Shown here one piece after another: positions 24,812 through 36,019 of a stretch of DNA of 64,000 nt. This DNA comes from Zizania palustris (Eukaryota; Streptophyta; Magnoliopsida; Poales; Poaceae). Position numbers and translations under genes: made by a program. The notes under the pieces were generated by a model. The model worked only from the letters and a program-made list of their open reading frames with translations, did not search any database and was not told the origin of the DNA. The DNA lies in the NCBI GenBank assembly GCA_019279435.1, contig JAAALK010000079.1, positions 88,158,162 through 88,222,161 on the forward strand. Reading direction: 5' to 3'. Within the stretch, counting starts at the first letter, position 1. Every line of letters begins with the position of its first letter.

Positions 24812-27704
24812 CTTTGACACGGTGAAGCCTATCTGCCGGACGGCGGCCTGGACAAACTTTAGCCGGTGGCTAAGGGGCTCCCGGGCAACGTCGAAGGCCG
24901 TGCACCCGGTGCCGTAGCGCGCCAGCACTCTCCGGAGAGATACTACGGTGTCGGCTGCCGTCTTCTCCCCCTGGGCAAGCGCTTCGGTCACCTCTTCATT
25001 CCGAGCCAGGAGGTCCGCCACAGTCCGCTCTAGCTGGAGCACTCGGGATTCGAGAGCCTCGGCGTTGGTTGCGGCCTCCCAGAGCTTTTCCATGTCCGAA
25101 ACCTGAGCCTGGAGCACGGAGACTTCTCCTTCGAGTCGCTCCGCGTCCTCAGCTCGGGACCGGAGCCTCTCCACCTCGGCAACTTGGGGCCGAAGGACGT
25201 CGACCTCCACCTCGAGCTCGTCCCCCCGAGCAGCCCGCGCTTGGAGCCCCTCTAGTTCAGCGACTCGGGCCTTGAGGGAATTGACCTCTGCCACTTGGGC
25301 CTCAAGCGCCTCGGTTCTAGCATCCCGGGAGCGAAGGCCTTCGATCTCGGTCGCCTGATCGCGGGCCAACCTCTCGGCGGCATCCGCTCGCCCAGAGAGC
25401 TCCGAGGCGGCGCTTTCGCGGCGTTGGCGCTCGGAGAGCAGGGAGAGCAGTGAGCCTTGCACCAGCGCGACTACCTGCACATGAAACGACAAGTCAGGAG
25501 AAGAGGGGCCAGGGGCTCGCCAGGAGGTGCTCCGAGAAAATACCTGGCCCGCGGTGTTCTCGATTGCCCGGTTGAGCTCAAGGCTGTCCGACAGGCTGAG
25601 CTCATCTATCACCCGGGCCCCCCGCAAGCGCAGGTAGGAGTCATGAACAGGGGCCACCCTCGACGTGAAGTCCTCGCCCTCCACCAGGAAGGGGCACAAG
25701 AGGGGCACGCTGGAACGCGTGCCCTTTGAGCTGGAGGGCGGCCGGGGCCAGATCCCGATCCCTGGGTCGGCCCCCTCGGACGCTTCCTCGGTGGCTCCTT
25801 CCGACTCCGCCCCGCCACCTAGCTCCGAAGCCTCCATCGCGGTGGCAAGGACTTCTGACCCTGCGTTGGCACTGTACTCGGAGGGAATCGGGGCTGGATC
25901 CGAGGCCCGAACGGACGTACCTGCTCGTAGGAAGCAAAGGTTAAGGATGAAAAGCCTGGTACTTTGAATAAAGGCCGAACGGGATTACGTACCTTTGTCC
26001 GCCACCTCGACGAAGACTTCCGAAGGCTGGGCGCACCTCGGAGTACCCGGTCGGTAGAACACAAAGTCCGCCGAGTCCACCGGGGAGCCCGCCGCCGCCG
26101 CGGCAAGTTCGGCCTCGACGTCGGCACTTCCTTCGACAGCACCAAGGGGGTCAACTAGCCCCCCGGTCTAGGCTGTCGGTCTCCCTGCTCCCCCGAGAGC
26201 TGGCGGAGATCCCCTCCGAGGCTGGATCACGTGGGGGAGTGGACTTGGGGGACGGTGCCGCCTCGGTAACCGGCACCTCCTGCCCAGTCCTCGGAGCAGG
26301 CGTCGAAGGGTTCAGAAAGGTAGGAGCGCCTTCGGCTCCTTCAGTAGCCGGCCGCTCCGGCCGGACCAGATCCGGGACCGTCGGAGGGTCCTCCGGCTCC
26401 GTCCCGGCTCCCTCGCTGGAGTACCCCCATTCGGAGTGAGAGGCAGAGGAGTGAGCCAGAGAGAGCCTCCTTGGGCCCTTCACCATCTTCTTCTTCTTCG
26501 AAGGGCGCCGGGGGAGAGGCCGGCGTCGCGGTCAGCCACCCTCCTCTTCGAAGCGGCGCGGAGGACCTCTCCCTCCGGGAGTGGCAGAGGGGCGAACTTG
26601 AGCGCGTCCCACACGCGGTTATGCCGCCCCCATGATCCCACAAGCTCCACCCGCCGTTTGTACTCGGCCGAAGTAGGAGCTCCAAGGATCCTCTCTGCCA
26701 TTCGGGCCACTTCCTCGGGCGTCTTGGCGATGAGCGACCCTGTACCCAAAGGTTAGGTCCGGGAACATCTCGGGTGCGGTAAAAGGCAAGCGGGGCCAAA
26801 AAGAATGCAGACGCTTACTGAGCCGACGGGAGAACTCCATCGATGTTGATTCATCCCGGCTGCTCCGGAGTGACGCCGACCACTCTTCCTTCAGCGGAGG
26901 AATCTCGAGGGCCACGAACTCCTCCGTCAGGTCCCGCATGCTCATCCGGCGGGCGACGATTTGGAGAAGTTGGATCCGGGCGGAGACCGAGCAAGCGTTG
27001 GCTCCGATGAGCGCCTCCCTCCGGAACCAAATGTAGCGCGGAGGTCCGACGAGCCCGGAGCTGAGCCCCACTCGGACATAGAACCAGCGGTGCACCCACT
27101 TGGAGTACCACCGCTCGTTGATGGCCTTCGCCGGGAAGGAGTCCGCGTACTTCCTCCAGAGCTGGAAATTGATGCTCCCGAAGGCCAGCACCCGACCGTC
27201 CTTCTTCTTCGGTTGGCAAAGGGCTTCGTGCATCTACGCAAAGACCTCCGCCCTGCCCTTGCAACCCTCGGCGTGCATGGCCCATTCAAAGACAGCGAGC
27301 CGGACCACGGCGTTCGGGGACAGCTGCGGAAGCTCCAGGTGGAAGGCGTCCAAGACTCCGGTGAGGAGCTCTGAGGCAGGGAACCCTAGTCCCGCGTCAA
27401 AGAAGGCCTCGAAGACGACGACCTCTCCTTCTCGCGGCGCTGGGACCGACTCCGAGCCCGGCTTCCTGGCCCTCGACTCGGGGCCAAGGCGGCCCCTAGT
27501 CACTTGCTCGATAGATGCGTCGGTGCTCGCCGATGGCCCCAGCTCCAGGGTCTACTCTCGAAACCGTTTCGAAGCGGGACGGAGCTCTCGCGAGTCATGC
27601 GCCTCTACCGGGGCTGAAGCAGTCACCGCCGCCACCGCCGCTGCCACTTGGCACTGCAGGAAGCGGGGGTCTACCGCCGCAGCAGGAGCACTCTTCCCCG
27701 CCAT
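24807..27704 (-). pseudogene. Antisense ORF of the Tat element (Transposase_28-like N-terminus, coiled-coil C-terminus), broken
   Basis: Read on the minus strand from ATG 27704. The N-terminal part contains a block like the plant 'putative gypsy type transposon' domain (Pfam PF04195): FPASELLTGVLDAF, then FQLWRKYADSFP, then VHRWFYVR. Stops interrupt it at 27552-27554 and 27234-27236. A one-base frame change near 26745 moves the frame, and further shifts occur towards 26150. The last part, about 25837-24812, is a long heptad-rich coiled coil, and the frame then continues beyond the gag-only element at 17642-17352. Antisense ORFs between pol and the 3' LTR are known in Tat elements; their role is unknown. 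The coding strand is opposite to pol. Confidence 0.8.
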
Positions 27705-28292
27705 AGCGAGAGGAAACAGGGAGAAGGCAAGAACTCAAGAGCAAGTGCTCGCCGTCAAGGATGAAGCTAGAGGACTAAACAAGTGGGCAGGAAGGGGCTT
27801 GGACGGTGCAGCAGGGGCTATTTAAGCATGAATGCTGCCGCCGGTCCACCTTCTGCTCGTTCGATGCACGCGCGTGCCGGTCGCACGATGCCCGCATTTA
27901 AGGCTCTACCGGTGCCTCGGGTGCGTCCGTCCCCGACGGTCCGCTTCCCCCGTGTCACCTGCATGCGTGTTGCATTAACTGCGCCAAGTAACACACTAGC
28001 TCACTTCCTTGGGCACCGAAACCTGGTAGTCAAAGACGCGTGGGCGCCAGAGCGATCGGTCAAAGTTTCTTCCTTCGGAGGGGCAAGAAGCAATTGGCTT
28101 GTCGAGGGTGCTCCGGAACCGGCTCCCGGCCTCCGGATCCTAAGACGCTTCGAGGCTCCGAAGCATCTCTGGAACGATCGGACGGGGCTGCCCCGCCATG
28201 GGATTCATTATCTATATGTAAGTCGTTTCCTTATAAAGATTATCGGAATTATCATGTGCGCTTCCACCCTCTCTTGTGCAGGGCCCTCGAGA
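27705..28292. other. Tat non-coding region before the polypurine tract
   Basis: GC-rich sequence upstream (minus strand) of the antisense ORF; it may hold that ORF's promoter. No further gene is supported. Confidence 0.5.
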
Positions 28293-28312
28293 GGAAAGAA
28301 GCGAGGGGCTAC
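28293..28312 (+). promoter_or_regulatory. Polypurine tract of Tat element
   Basis: A purine-rich stretch (GGAAAGAAGCGAGGGG) ends two bases before the 3' LTR start. Confidence 0.75.
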
Positions 28313-28892
28313 TGTTGGGGGAGATAATCCCGATGACAGTGGGGGACGTGAAGGCTCGTATAGCTCTAAAAGAAGGCTGCGGTTGGAAGACCAGAAGCCC
28401 TACGCCGGAGGTGCCCAAGCCTCCGATCGAGGGGACCGGAGGCCTTCGGAAGCTCTGAGACGTGCCGGAGGAGTCCTCGGGGAAGAGAGCGACCGGCCGG
28501 GTGCCGGAGGCCAAGCCTCGATGGACGGAGGCTCCGAAGGGAAACCGAGCGTAGAGAAGACCCAGTCAAGATCGTATGGGGACATGATCGTGATCGTCTG
28601 CGCCGTGTCAGGCGGCCTTTGCAGTGCCCGACACGGCGGGTATGCTGTCAGAATCGCGCCTTCTTGTTTGTACTATGCAACACCTACTTTGTCTGTACCA
28701 CTGACCTAGGTCAGTCCGGGTGGCAGTTGGGGTTTGGAGGTGCCCGGCCTTTAGAGCGGGTCACCCTATAAATACCCCCATCTACTGTTTTAATGGACAC
28801 AGGATCCAAGGATACAGTTTACGCATAACATTCCATTACTCCCAACTCCCATCTACTGAGAAAACCTGCTGGTTTGATCCATCGTCCCAACA
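28313..28892 (+). repeat. 3' LTR of Tat element (580 bp)
   Basis: Starts TGTTGGGGG and ends CCCAACA, forming a short inverted terminal repeat. A TATA box, TATAAATA, lies at 28767-28774 and is followed by the presumed transcription start. The 5' partner is outside the window. Confidence 0.87.
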
Positions 28893-29378
28893 GCGTTGAA
28901 GTGTTATTGACTTATCATGATTAACGATTGTCTCGGTTAGGTCCGATCTTACAGTTACGGTACTTTAATTATATGAATATGTTGTTTGGCATGCTTGCTT
29001 TAGTTTCTATCAGAGTACAAGCCGATATGTTATCTTGGTTTCCATGCTATGTTTTATCTTCGCCTGGGAAGCATTCATTGGCCATGTTGCGCAAATACAT
29101 TGTTCTGTCGGCCGATAGAGTGTTTAGCCCGATAGCGTGGGCATGGTCATCGGCCTCACGACCGATAGGTGCGTTTATTCCTGCTCACTTTATTCTCGCC
29201 TAGTCATCAGCTTGGCGGCCGATCGGTGTTGCTACTAACGTTGTATTTTATGATTTCTTATCAGTTGCAGGGTAAAACTGATTGGCACACTCAAAACCTT
29301 TTTTCTAAGATTATAGGACTTGCACTAGTGTTAAGCAGATCTCTCAGGCCACGCGTGTGACCAAAAACTACACCAACA
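28893..29378. mobile_element. Partial LTR of an unidentified retrotransposon
   Basis: This segment lies between the Tat LTR and the Copia integrase. Its right end, ACACCAACA, is a plausible LTR terminus (TGTTGGTGT on the minus strand). The terminal 60 bp match 63937-64000, where the same family appears in the opposite orientation. The rest of this LTR should lie to the left of the window beyond the Tat element. There is no coding content. Confidence 0.6.
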
Positions 29379-30234
29379 TATACTCTATTCCATCACCAAT
29401 CCAAATGATTCTAACCTCTGCATTAAACTGATTAGTGACTAGTTTATAGAAATCTTGGAAGCATTGAAGAACCTCATTCTTATGCTTAAACATATAGATG
29501 TAAGTCATACAAGTATAATAATAAATAAATGTGACAAACCACTTAAAGCCACTCACATAAGTAACTGGACATGGTCCCCAAACATCAAAATGTATTAATA
29601 TAAATGGTTCATAACTACGAAGACTAATCCCAACATATGTAGATTGTATATGTTTACCATTCTCACAAGAATCACACAAAAGTTACCCTTATCCACTCTA
29701 GCAAAGAGATCTAGATACAACTTATTCAAAGTCTCAAATGATAGATGTCCTAACTGACAATGAAGCAAAGTAATCTCCTTCTCATCATTCTCTGCCACTA
29801 CAGTTAAACACAATTCTTTATGGTTGATATACCACAACTCGTTACGCCTAATTCTAGTCCCAATACTCCTCCTAGTACCCTTCTCTTGGAATAAACAAGA
29901 GTTCTCATAAAAAACAACAATGCAGTTGAATTGGTCAATTAGAAGGTTGACTAGAAAGGAAGGGACATGCAAAGCTGATGATAAACTAATGGATGGTGTG
30001 CATTGTACTGGTCTTATACCATGAATAAATTAGGATGAGCCATCAACAGTTTGAATAGTTTTAGAGTGTGGAAGAAAAGTGTATGATGTGAAAGTATTAT
30101 ATAAGACGGTGACATGCTTTGATGTTCTTGAATCTATAATCCAATCTACATGATGTGTATATGTAGATGCAAGTGCTTGTGCTTGAATACCTTCGCCCAC
30201 TTGTACATAGTTGGCAAAGTTATCAAAGTGACTG
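29379..30234 (-). pseudogene. Copia protease and integrase fragment
   Basis: The protease motif reads WIIDSRTSKHVT, with Arg in place of the Gly of the usual D-S/T-G triad. A GAG-pre-integrase zinc segment follows (LLHCQLGHLSFETLNKLY with a downstream CxxC). Integrase then has the first catalytic Asp in HFDVWGP and ends around GDGIEY at the break. Frames change at about 29680 and 29980. Confidence 0.85.
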
Positions 30235-31937
30235 TGAGAAACCAAGTGGGATTTACACTGTGGTTTTATCTTTGTGATGAGTGATTGACAAATTTGTCTG
30301 ATTTAATGGCTTGGATTTGTCATTGGCTATTTGGGTTCACCGATGGGATCGGTGTGCATTGAGATGTGTGCATTTGCATGGAGATTCATGTTTTACTTGT
30401 CTTATGTTCTGCATGGTTGATATGCGAGTCAACTGTCAACGGCGGGTGATCAGGGTCAAGCGGGAAGCTTGATGCCAGACGATCAAGGATGTCAGTGAAG
30501 TTGAAGAAGATCTAAGGCGTACACGTGGAGATGAAGCAAGATAGGGACGAACGGATGATCAAGACAGCGTGTTGACCAAGTCAGCGAAAGGGAGGCCAGT
30601 GCAAGTGACAAGGCAACTTGAGGGATCAAGAGTGAGAGAGACTTGCTGGCAGTCGAGTTCGCGGATTGGTGAAACGTGTCGAAGATCGGGAGAGGCTTTT
30701 TCGGTTTCGGCTCAAAACCGTTGGATCAAGATCAAACACTCCTGAGGCGAAGCCGTAGTCACCACGAAAGCTTCGGATCAGGACGAAGTACCTTTAGATA
30801 GGATTTTATTTTTGTAGCCCTATGGACATTCGAGTCTATAAAAACCCTAGGGGTATTTGTGTCTTTTTCTGTTTTTGAATTGCCTATAAAAGACCCCCTA
30901 GAGCCTAGGGTTTCACCAACTCTTTCAATTGAAAAATCTGAGTTCCTTTACCAAAAAATTCTAGAAATCAATACCTGTTCATCACTTATTCATCACTGTT
31001 CTTCGTGTACTGTAGAAGATTCTAGAAATCAATATCCTCTGGTTTTATCTTTCTCTAAAGAACCAGTAGTGGTTTTCTTGATGAATCTGAAGCATGTAGT
31101 TTTTTGTGGGAGGTATTGTGTGGCACTATGTTCATGGCACCGAGAGTGATGCGTAGCACCGCTGCTTGACTCGGGTCAGAGATCGGCATGAGGGGTGCAC
31201 TGAAGCGGCGCGAGGGAGCTGTAGCTCGCGCTGGCTGTGGTCAAGTCGTGTTATGCGCTCGACGCTGAGATGACTGTCGCTCATGGTGTCTAGGTGGAGA
31301 GGCATAGGGAAATTAGTGTGAGCAGGGTGTTTGGCGAAATGCCTAGAAGCACAGAGTGCTCACTTCCGCTCACTTCATAGGACATCTGCACAGTAATCAC
31401 TTCCTCGTTTTGCGTGCGCTTGCAATTATTATTCCTGTTGATTATTATGTGATGGATTAAATTACTGCAAGCATTTTATTGGTATATCTATGTGTCGTTA
31501 GTGCACATTAAGTGTTTGTTAAATCATCTACAAGCACATTTATTTTCAATATTTAATTAAATTATTATACACTATGGATGTTTAGTCTGTGCTTTATGAA
31601 ATGCCTATGACCGATGAATGTTTTCCTAGCACTTGATGGTCTACATGTCTAGTCTATGAGTAGTTGTTAATCTGCCTTGTGTGTTTTATTCGGGTGTCTT
31701 TTCATTCAAGACATCAGTTAGTTTTTGAAGGCTAGATTATTTTCAGTGCTTGTGATCTCTCAGATTATCGCACCATATTATATTTGATAAGAGAGTGATA
31801 GCACTTGCTTTATCTGAGATTTTGCTTCCGTTTGTTCATTGAGAGGAACGTTGGGTGTTTTTGAAAAGTCCATCAATTCAAAAGAATGTGTTGAGGCGCC
31901 TATTCACCCTCCTCTAGTCGCCTATTTCGGTCCTACA
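30235..31937 (+). mobile_element. Solo LTR (1703 bp) related to the gag-only element
   Basis: Starts TGAGAAACCA and ends CGGTCCTACA. Both termini, and about 45 bp before the end, resemble the LTR of the gag-only element at 17643-24806. No internal sequence or second LTR is present, so it fits LTR-LTR recombination. The flanks GACTG and AACTT match at only three of five bases, suggesting an old insertion. Two TATA-like boxes lie near 30836 and 30885. ORFs inside it are not convincing. Confidence 0.72.
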
Positions 31938-32978
31938 AACTTGTTGTGTTGGAGCTCTTAAAAACCTTGTTCTCAAAGGTCTTTTCTTTTGCAATTCCTC
32001 CTATTGTTTAACTTGTTCACCTATCAAGGTAATGGACTTCCCATCCTCCATAACAACATTGGCTCAAGGACCACCCGACCTCTTCCTCGACTTCCATTAT
32101 GACCTCCACGATCGCCTCTTCTACCACCACGGTCTCCCCCAAAGGCACCACAATTTCCACTAGAGCCACCACGATTTCCACCATGAACTACACCTCTACC
32201 ACGATTGTTTCGAGGGAAAGGACATGTGTATCTCACATGACCTACTTGCCCACAATTGTAACATTCCCTGTCATCAGTTATGGCATATGCTGACCTAACA
32301 GGATTGATACCTCCCATTATTTTCGGCCTCATCTACTCCTAAACCATAACTCAGATATTTTCTTCCATATTAGGTAAGGTGATTTAGTGAAATAAGGATG
32401 CCCTTCTGTTCTCAAATTTGTTGTCCAATCCCTTTTAAAAAATGAGTAACTCTTCTGTGTTGTAGCCAAGATCTTCCAATAGCAATATCATCACCATGCT
32501 TCAATTGTAGTGGATCATAATAATCCAAATCTGCCCACAACTGCTGCAAACTCACTAGCATAATCTTGAACGGTCTTGCTCTCTTGCTTTAAGTTTTTCA
32601 CCTTGTTTTGTGCCTCCACCATCATCATAACATTGTCTTTCCCTAAATACATATTATGCAATGCTCTCCACACTTCACTAGCACTAGCAATTACTTCCAC
32701 CATTCTAGCAATAGGTGGAAATATCGAAGTCATCAACCATGATACCACCGTAGAGTTTATGGTGTTCCATGTCTTCCAAGCCATACTCTCCCTGTCGACA
32801 GGTTCCACACAATCTTCCTGCAGAAAGTGCTCCACCCCTTTTGCCCTCAACATCAGTCGAACTCTCTTGGAAGAACTCAAATAATTATTGCTTCCCTCTA
32901 GCCTCATTTCACATTGCATCAATTCTAACTTTAGTTCAGTTCCTGCTCCGCCCCTAGGACCCATCATGCCCATCTTTA
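31938..32978 (-). pseudogene. Copia gag fragment (UBN2 domain and zinc knuckle)
   Basis: Minus-strand capsid segment at 32515-32973 (LEGSNNYLSSSKRVRLML, WRALHNMYLGKDNV) and a knuckle CYNCGQVGHVRYTC near 32265 followed by a Gly/Arg-rich tail. Frameshifts separate the two parts. Confidence 0.85.
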
Positions 32979-33440
32979 GGGTCTGTTTGGTTTAGATTTT
33001 TGAACCAGCTTCCTGGCTCGGAAGCTGGAATCTGAACCAAACAACTCTTTTGGTCACCCAGCTTTTTCAGAATCTACAAATTCTCATAGTACAAATTTGA
33101 AAGCTGGTATAACCCAGATTTCACAGCTTCTTGGTTCAACTTTGAATGAATATTACCTACCATACTATTAAAACATATCAGTTCATGTAAAATTTGAAAA
33201 AAATGAAATTTTAGTAAAATATATCATTTTAGTGTAATTTAAAAATATATAATTTTAATATAAACATTACAAAATTTCATGATTAGAATGATTTACATGT
33301 AAAATTACACATTAATAATGTAACTATACATCATGAACTACCAAAATATAAATCCGCAACTATTCTAACCAAACAGCTTCTCAGCTTTTCTACAGCTCAC
33401 AACAGCTTTTACAGAATCTACAACTCAACCAAACACACCC
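32979..33440. mobile_element. Tourist-like MITE (PIF/Harbinger type), 462 bp
   Basis: Terminal inverted repeats GGGTCTGTTTGGTT and AACCAAACACACCC are flanked by TTA at 32976-32978 and 33441-33443. The TTA duplication and termini are typical of Tourist elements. The interior is AT-rich and non-coding. It interrupts Copia gag. Confidence 0.88.
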
Positions 33441-33681
33441 TTACTAGATCCTCTAACAGACTTTTCATCTCATCTTTTGTGACAAGAGAAGAAGTAACAA
33501 CTACTTCTTTTCCACCCTCCTTCACTATTTCTTCCCTAATAGTCTCACTCCCTCCGGATGCCATTTCATCAGTTATTTTCACAATCCTAAAGTCAACAAT
33601 AGATTGGCTCATCCCCCTCCTTTTCCCTTTTTTAACAGCAACCTGTCTTAAGCCTTTCTCCTTCTCTACTCCTTTCTTCAT
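33441..33681 (-). pseudogene. N-terminal part of Copia gag
   Basis: Minus-strand start of the gag frame (MKKGVEKEKGLRQVAVKK). It ends in the MITE. Joining across the MITE needs an additional frame change, so the gene was already decayed or drifted afterwards. Confidence 0.6.
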
Positions 33682-34146
33682 CTATTCCTTTCTTCTTGGA
33701 CAACAACCTCTATAGCCATAGGTCCTCATGAAGATGTTACTTAAATCCTCTTTGGGCTGTTGAAATTAGAGCACTTCTGCCTCTTCTAGACATCTCATAA
33801 CAGAGCCAAACAACAAGAACATGGGCTTCTTCACGCACAAGGAGAAAGCTTCACTCCTAGGGAGCACAGAGGACTTCACAGGGACTTCTTCACGCACAGG
33901 GAGAAGGCTTCACTCCTAGGGATACACAAAGGGCTTCATTCACAGTGAGCCTGCTACCGAAACGCCCGCTCGCAAATTGATTCGGGGGCACCTCACTGCC
34001 TCACACCACCCCCTAGCCATCCCACTCGTCGGCGCATAGAGCTGCAGCCATACCCCTCACTGCCAACACAAAGTAGCAGTATTGGATTCAGTTGCCATCG
34101 CTATCGCTGCTCACTAACTACTTGGTAGCCCTAACCTTAGAAAGAA
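33682..34146. other. Copia 5' leader
   Basis: Non-coding sequence between gag and PBS. It contains a short duplication around the repeated CTTCACTCCTAGGGA at about 33850 and 33910. Confidence 0.5.
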
Positions 34147-34159
34147 GGCTCTGATACCA
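34147..34159 (-). promoter_or_regulatory. Copia primer-binding site
   Basis: On the minus strand it reads TGGTATCAGAGCC, directly after the LTR. Confidence 0.85.
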
Positions 34160-34410
34160 TGTATATTTGGAAATTAGGTGTTTTGGAGTTCACAGCAGAA
34201 AACATAATTCATATATATACATGCAACTTTACAAAAGGGTCCCTAGCATTGTTATATATCACACCAACAAATTATCTTTAAAATCGGTTACGAGAATTCC
34301 TACCAAACGGGTCATACAAGCAACATTCTCCCGTAGATCTTTGTTCGAAGAAAGAAGCCAAGAAGTACATACCACAATTTGATTTCCTTCATTAGTTTAG
34401 CAGTATAACA
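34160..34410 (-). repeat. 5' LTR of minus-strand Copia (about 250 bp)
   Basis: On the minus strand it starts TGTTATACTG and ends AAATATACA next to the PBS. The outer boundary is inferred from the TG/CA ends and typical short Copia LTR length; the partner LTR is not in the window. Confidence 0.6.
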
Positions 34411-35383
34411 CTGGTCTGTTATTAGAATCTTAAGGAATTGTTAATTATAACTCAAACATGAGTACATGACCCTGTTTTGGGTCTTGGTTAAAACTTCCTA
34501 TCATTTGCTAATTCTGCTAAATTGCATCCATGTTCTTTTGTGTGCCCAAAAACTTTGACCTTTTTATTGAAAACGAACCTATGGCTGAGAATAGTGAGTG
34601 CAAATAAACATGTATGTCCAGCATAACAAATTCAGCAGTAAAAACGTGTATCTCCGGCATGGCCAAACACAACCTGTTACGATTGAGAGAATAATTGCGA
34701 TATAATCGTGAAAGATTATGTACCAATAGTATAGGAGGGTAGAGCCTAGAATCCGGTGCTTTTTCACGAATGTTGGTTATTGGATTGAGCCATTTGGTTC
34801 AATTTTTAGATGAGAAACTGATTTAAAAATAACCATACACTTTAGATATCAATGAGAAAATAAAGAATAAAATATAGGCCTTGTATTTGGAGAGATTTAA
34901 GATTCGAAGAATAATTTGTGTGTATTTAGTTAAAGAGAAAAGTTGATTTCTCTAGCTTTTAGTTTATTACTAGATTTTGTATGAGTTTCATAATCTGAAA
35001 TAAAAATCTAGAATATAATCTCTTCGAATAGCTCTCAAAGAGTCTATATAATAAAATAAAACAGTTTAACTTTTTATTTTAAAATAAAGCCATGTAGCCC
35101 AAATAATATCTAAGATTTTTAAAATTTGATTCGAACAACTCTAATATTTTATTGGATGTGAAATTTCTAGAGTAATACCAGCTCCCCGTTGATGGCGTGA
35201 GAGCTAGAGATGACATGAGTCCGATGATGAAGAGAGAGAGGAGGAGAGGGAGATAAGAATAATGTTACACATATTTGGAAATATGTGTATTAATCTATGT
35301 TTTAGGAAAAGATACTGTAAATATTAATAAAATTTACCACAAAACCATGATACATAAGTTAAATAAAAGATATTAATACAAAT
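34411..35383. other. Intergenic, no gene seen
   Basis: AT-rich sequence with no open frame of interest and no clear element boundaries. A GA-rich run near 35220-35255 is simple sequence. Confidence 0.6.
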
Positions 35384-35566
35384 ACATTTAAAAATATAAC
35401 AATAAAAAACAATAATATTAGAAAACAAACTAAACGTAAGACACCAACTTCAAGCGGTCATTCTTCAAACCTTTTTTCTGCCTACAAAGACATTTAAAAA
35501 TATAACAATAAAAAACAATAATATTAGAAAACAAATGAAATATAAGACACCAGCTTTAAAGAGTCA
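35384..35566. repeat. Left part of about 106-bp minisatellite
   Basis: Units containing ACATTTAAAAATATAACAAT recur at about 106-bp spacing (35384, 35490). The array is interrupted at 35567 by the Helitron and continues at 45516. Confidence 0.88.
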
Positions 35567-35600
35567 CTAGTGAGAGGCCCGTGCGTTGCAACGGATGCAT
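35567..35600 (-). terminator. Helitron 3' terminal hairpin and CTAG end
   Basis: CCGTTGCAACGCACGGG contains the self-complementary CGTTGCAACG and outer CCGT/ACGG pairs, followed by CCTCTCACTAG. This is the signal where rolling-circle transfer ends. Confidence 0.9.
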
Positions 35601-35935
35601 AATTTTAATGGCAATATATAAGTATAATAACATGATATATTTGCCGGACACATTATATTAGTAGAGATATTGCGATGATAAGAAACAAAATAATATATTA
35701 TTGTTCAAAACAATACATGATGAAATTTACCCATAATTTTCCCCACATTAAACTTAATAGTTAGGTGCACGTAATAGTTAGGTGCACGTGCGTTGCAACG
35801 GATGCATAATGTTAACAGCAATATATTTAGAACATGATATATTTACCGAACACATTTGTTTAGTAATATTGCGATGATAAGAAACAAAGTAATATATTAT
35901 TCCTCAAAACAATACATAGAGGTATCATTTTTCTA
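35571..35935. repeat. Two-copy duplication of the Helitron 3' subterminal region
   Basis: The block with GTGCGTTGCAACGGATGCAT at 35580 is repeated at about 35788, followed in both copies by ACATGATATATTT and TATTGCGATGATAAGAAACAAA. The inner copy lacks the CTAG end. Confidence 0.85.
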
Positions 35936-36019
35936 TATAAAGTTTCATTGCATATTTATAATTACAGATCTGGTATAAAATCGTACAATATACTATACAG
36001 TGAGCACATCTTCTTTTAT

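Larger units (their letters stand above)
1..28892 (+). mobile_element. Tat-lineage Ty3/gypsy retrotransposon, 5' end outside window, interrupted twice
   Basis: This is the host element of the left half of the window. Its pol order is RT, RNase H, a second archaeal-type RNase H, then integrase without a chromodomain, which is typical of the Tat lineage. Its pol continues after the Tekay-type insertion at 15888-16030. A long 3' region follows with a 35-bp tandem array and an antisense ORF, then a polypurine tract and the 3' LTR at 28313-28892. It is split by insertions at 3357-15882 and 17643-24806. About 9.2 kb of its own sequence lies in the window. The 5' LTR, PBS, gag and most of protease lie to the left. 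The 3' flank is GCGTT, so the same 5-mer is predicted just before the unseen 5' LTR. Confidence 0.92.
29379..34410 (-). mobile_element. Ty1/Copia retrotransposon, 3' part lost to view, heavily interrupted
   Basis: Read on the minus strand: a short LTR (34160-34410), PBS, gag, protease and the start of integrase, where another LTR element interrupts it. A related solo LTR (30235-31937) lies between gag and protease and a MITE (32979-33440) lies in gag. Multiple frameshifts show it is the oldest layer of the nest. Confidence 0.85.

Noticed and set aside
28928..29203. 91-codon plus-strand ORF after the Tat LTR
   Set aside because: It lies in a partial LTR and has no domain.
30859..31149. 97-codon plus-strand ORF in the solo LTR
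   Set aside because: It lies downstream of a TATA-like box but inside an LTR, has no recognisable domain, and is expected by chance at this length.
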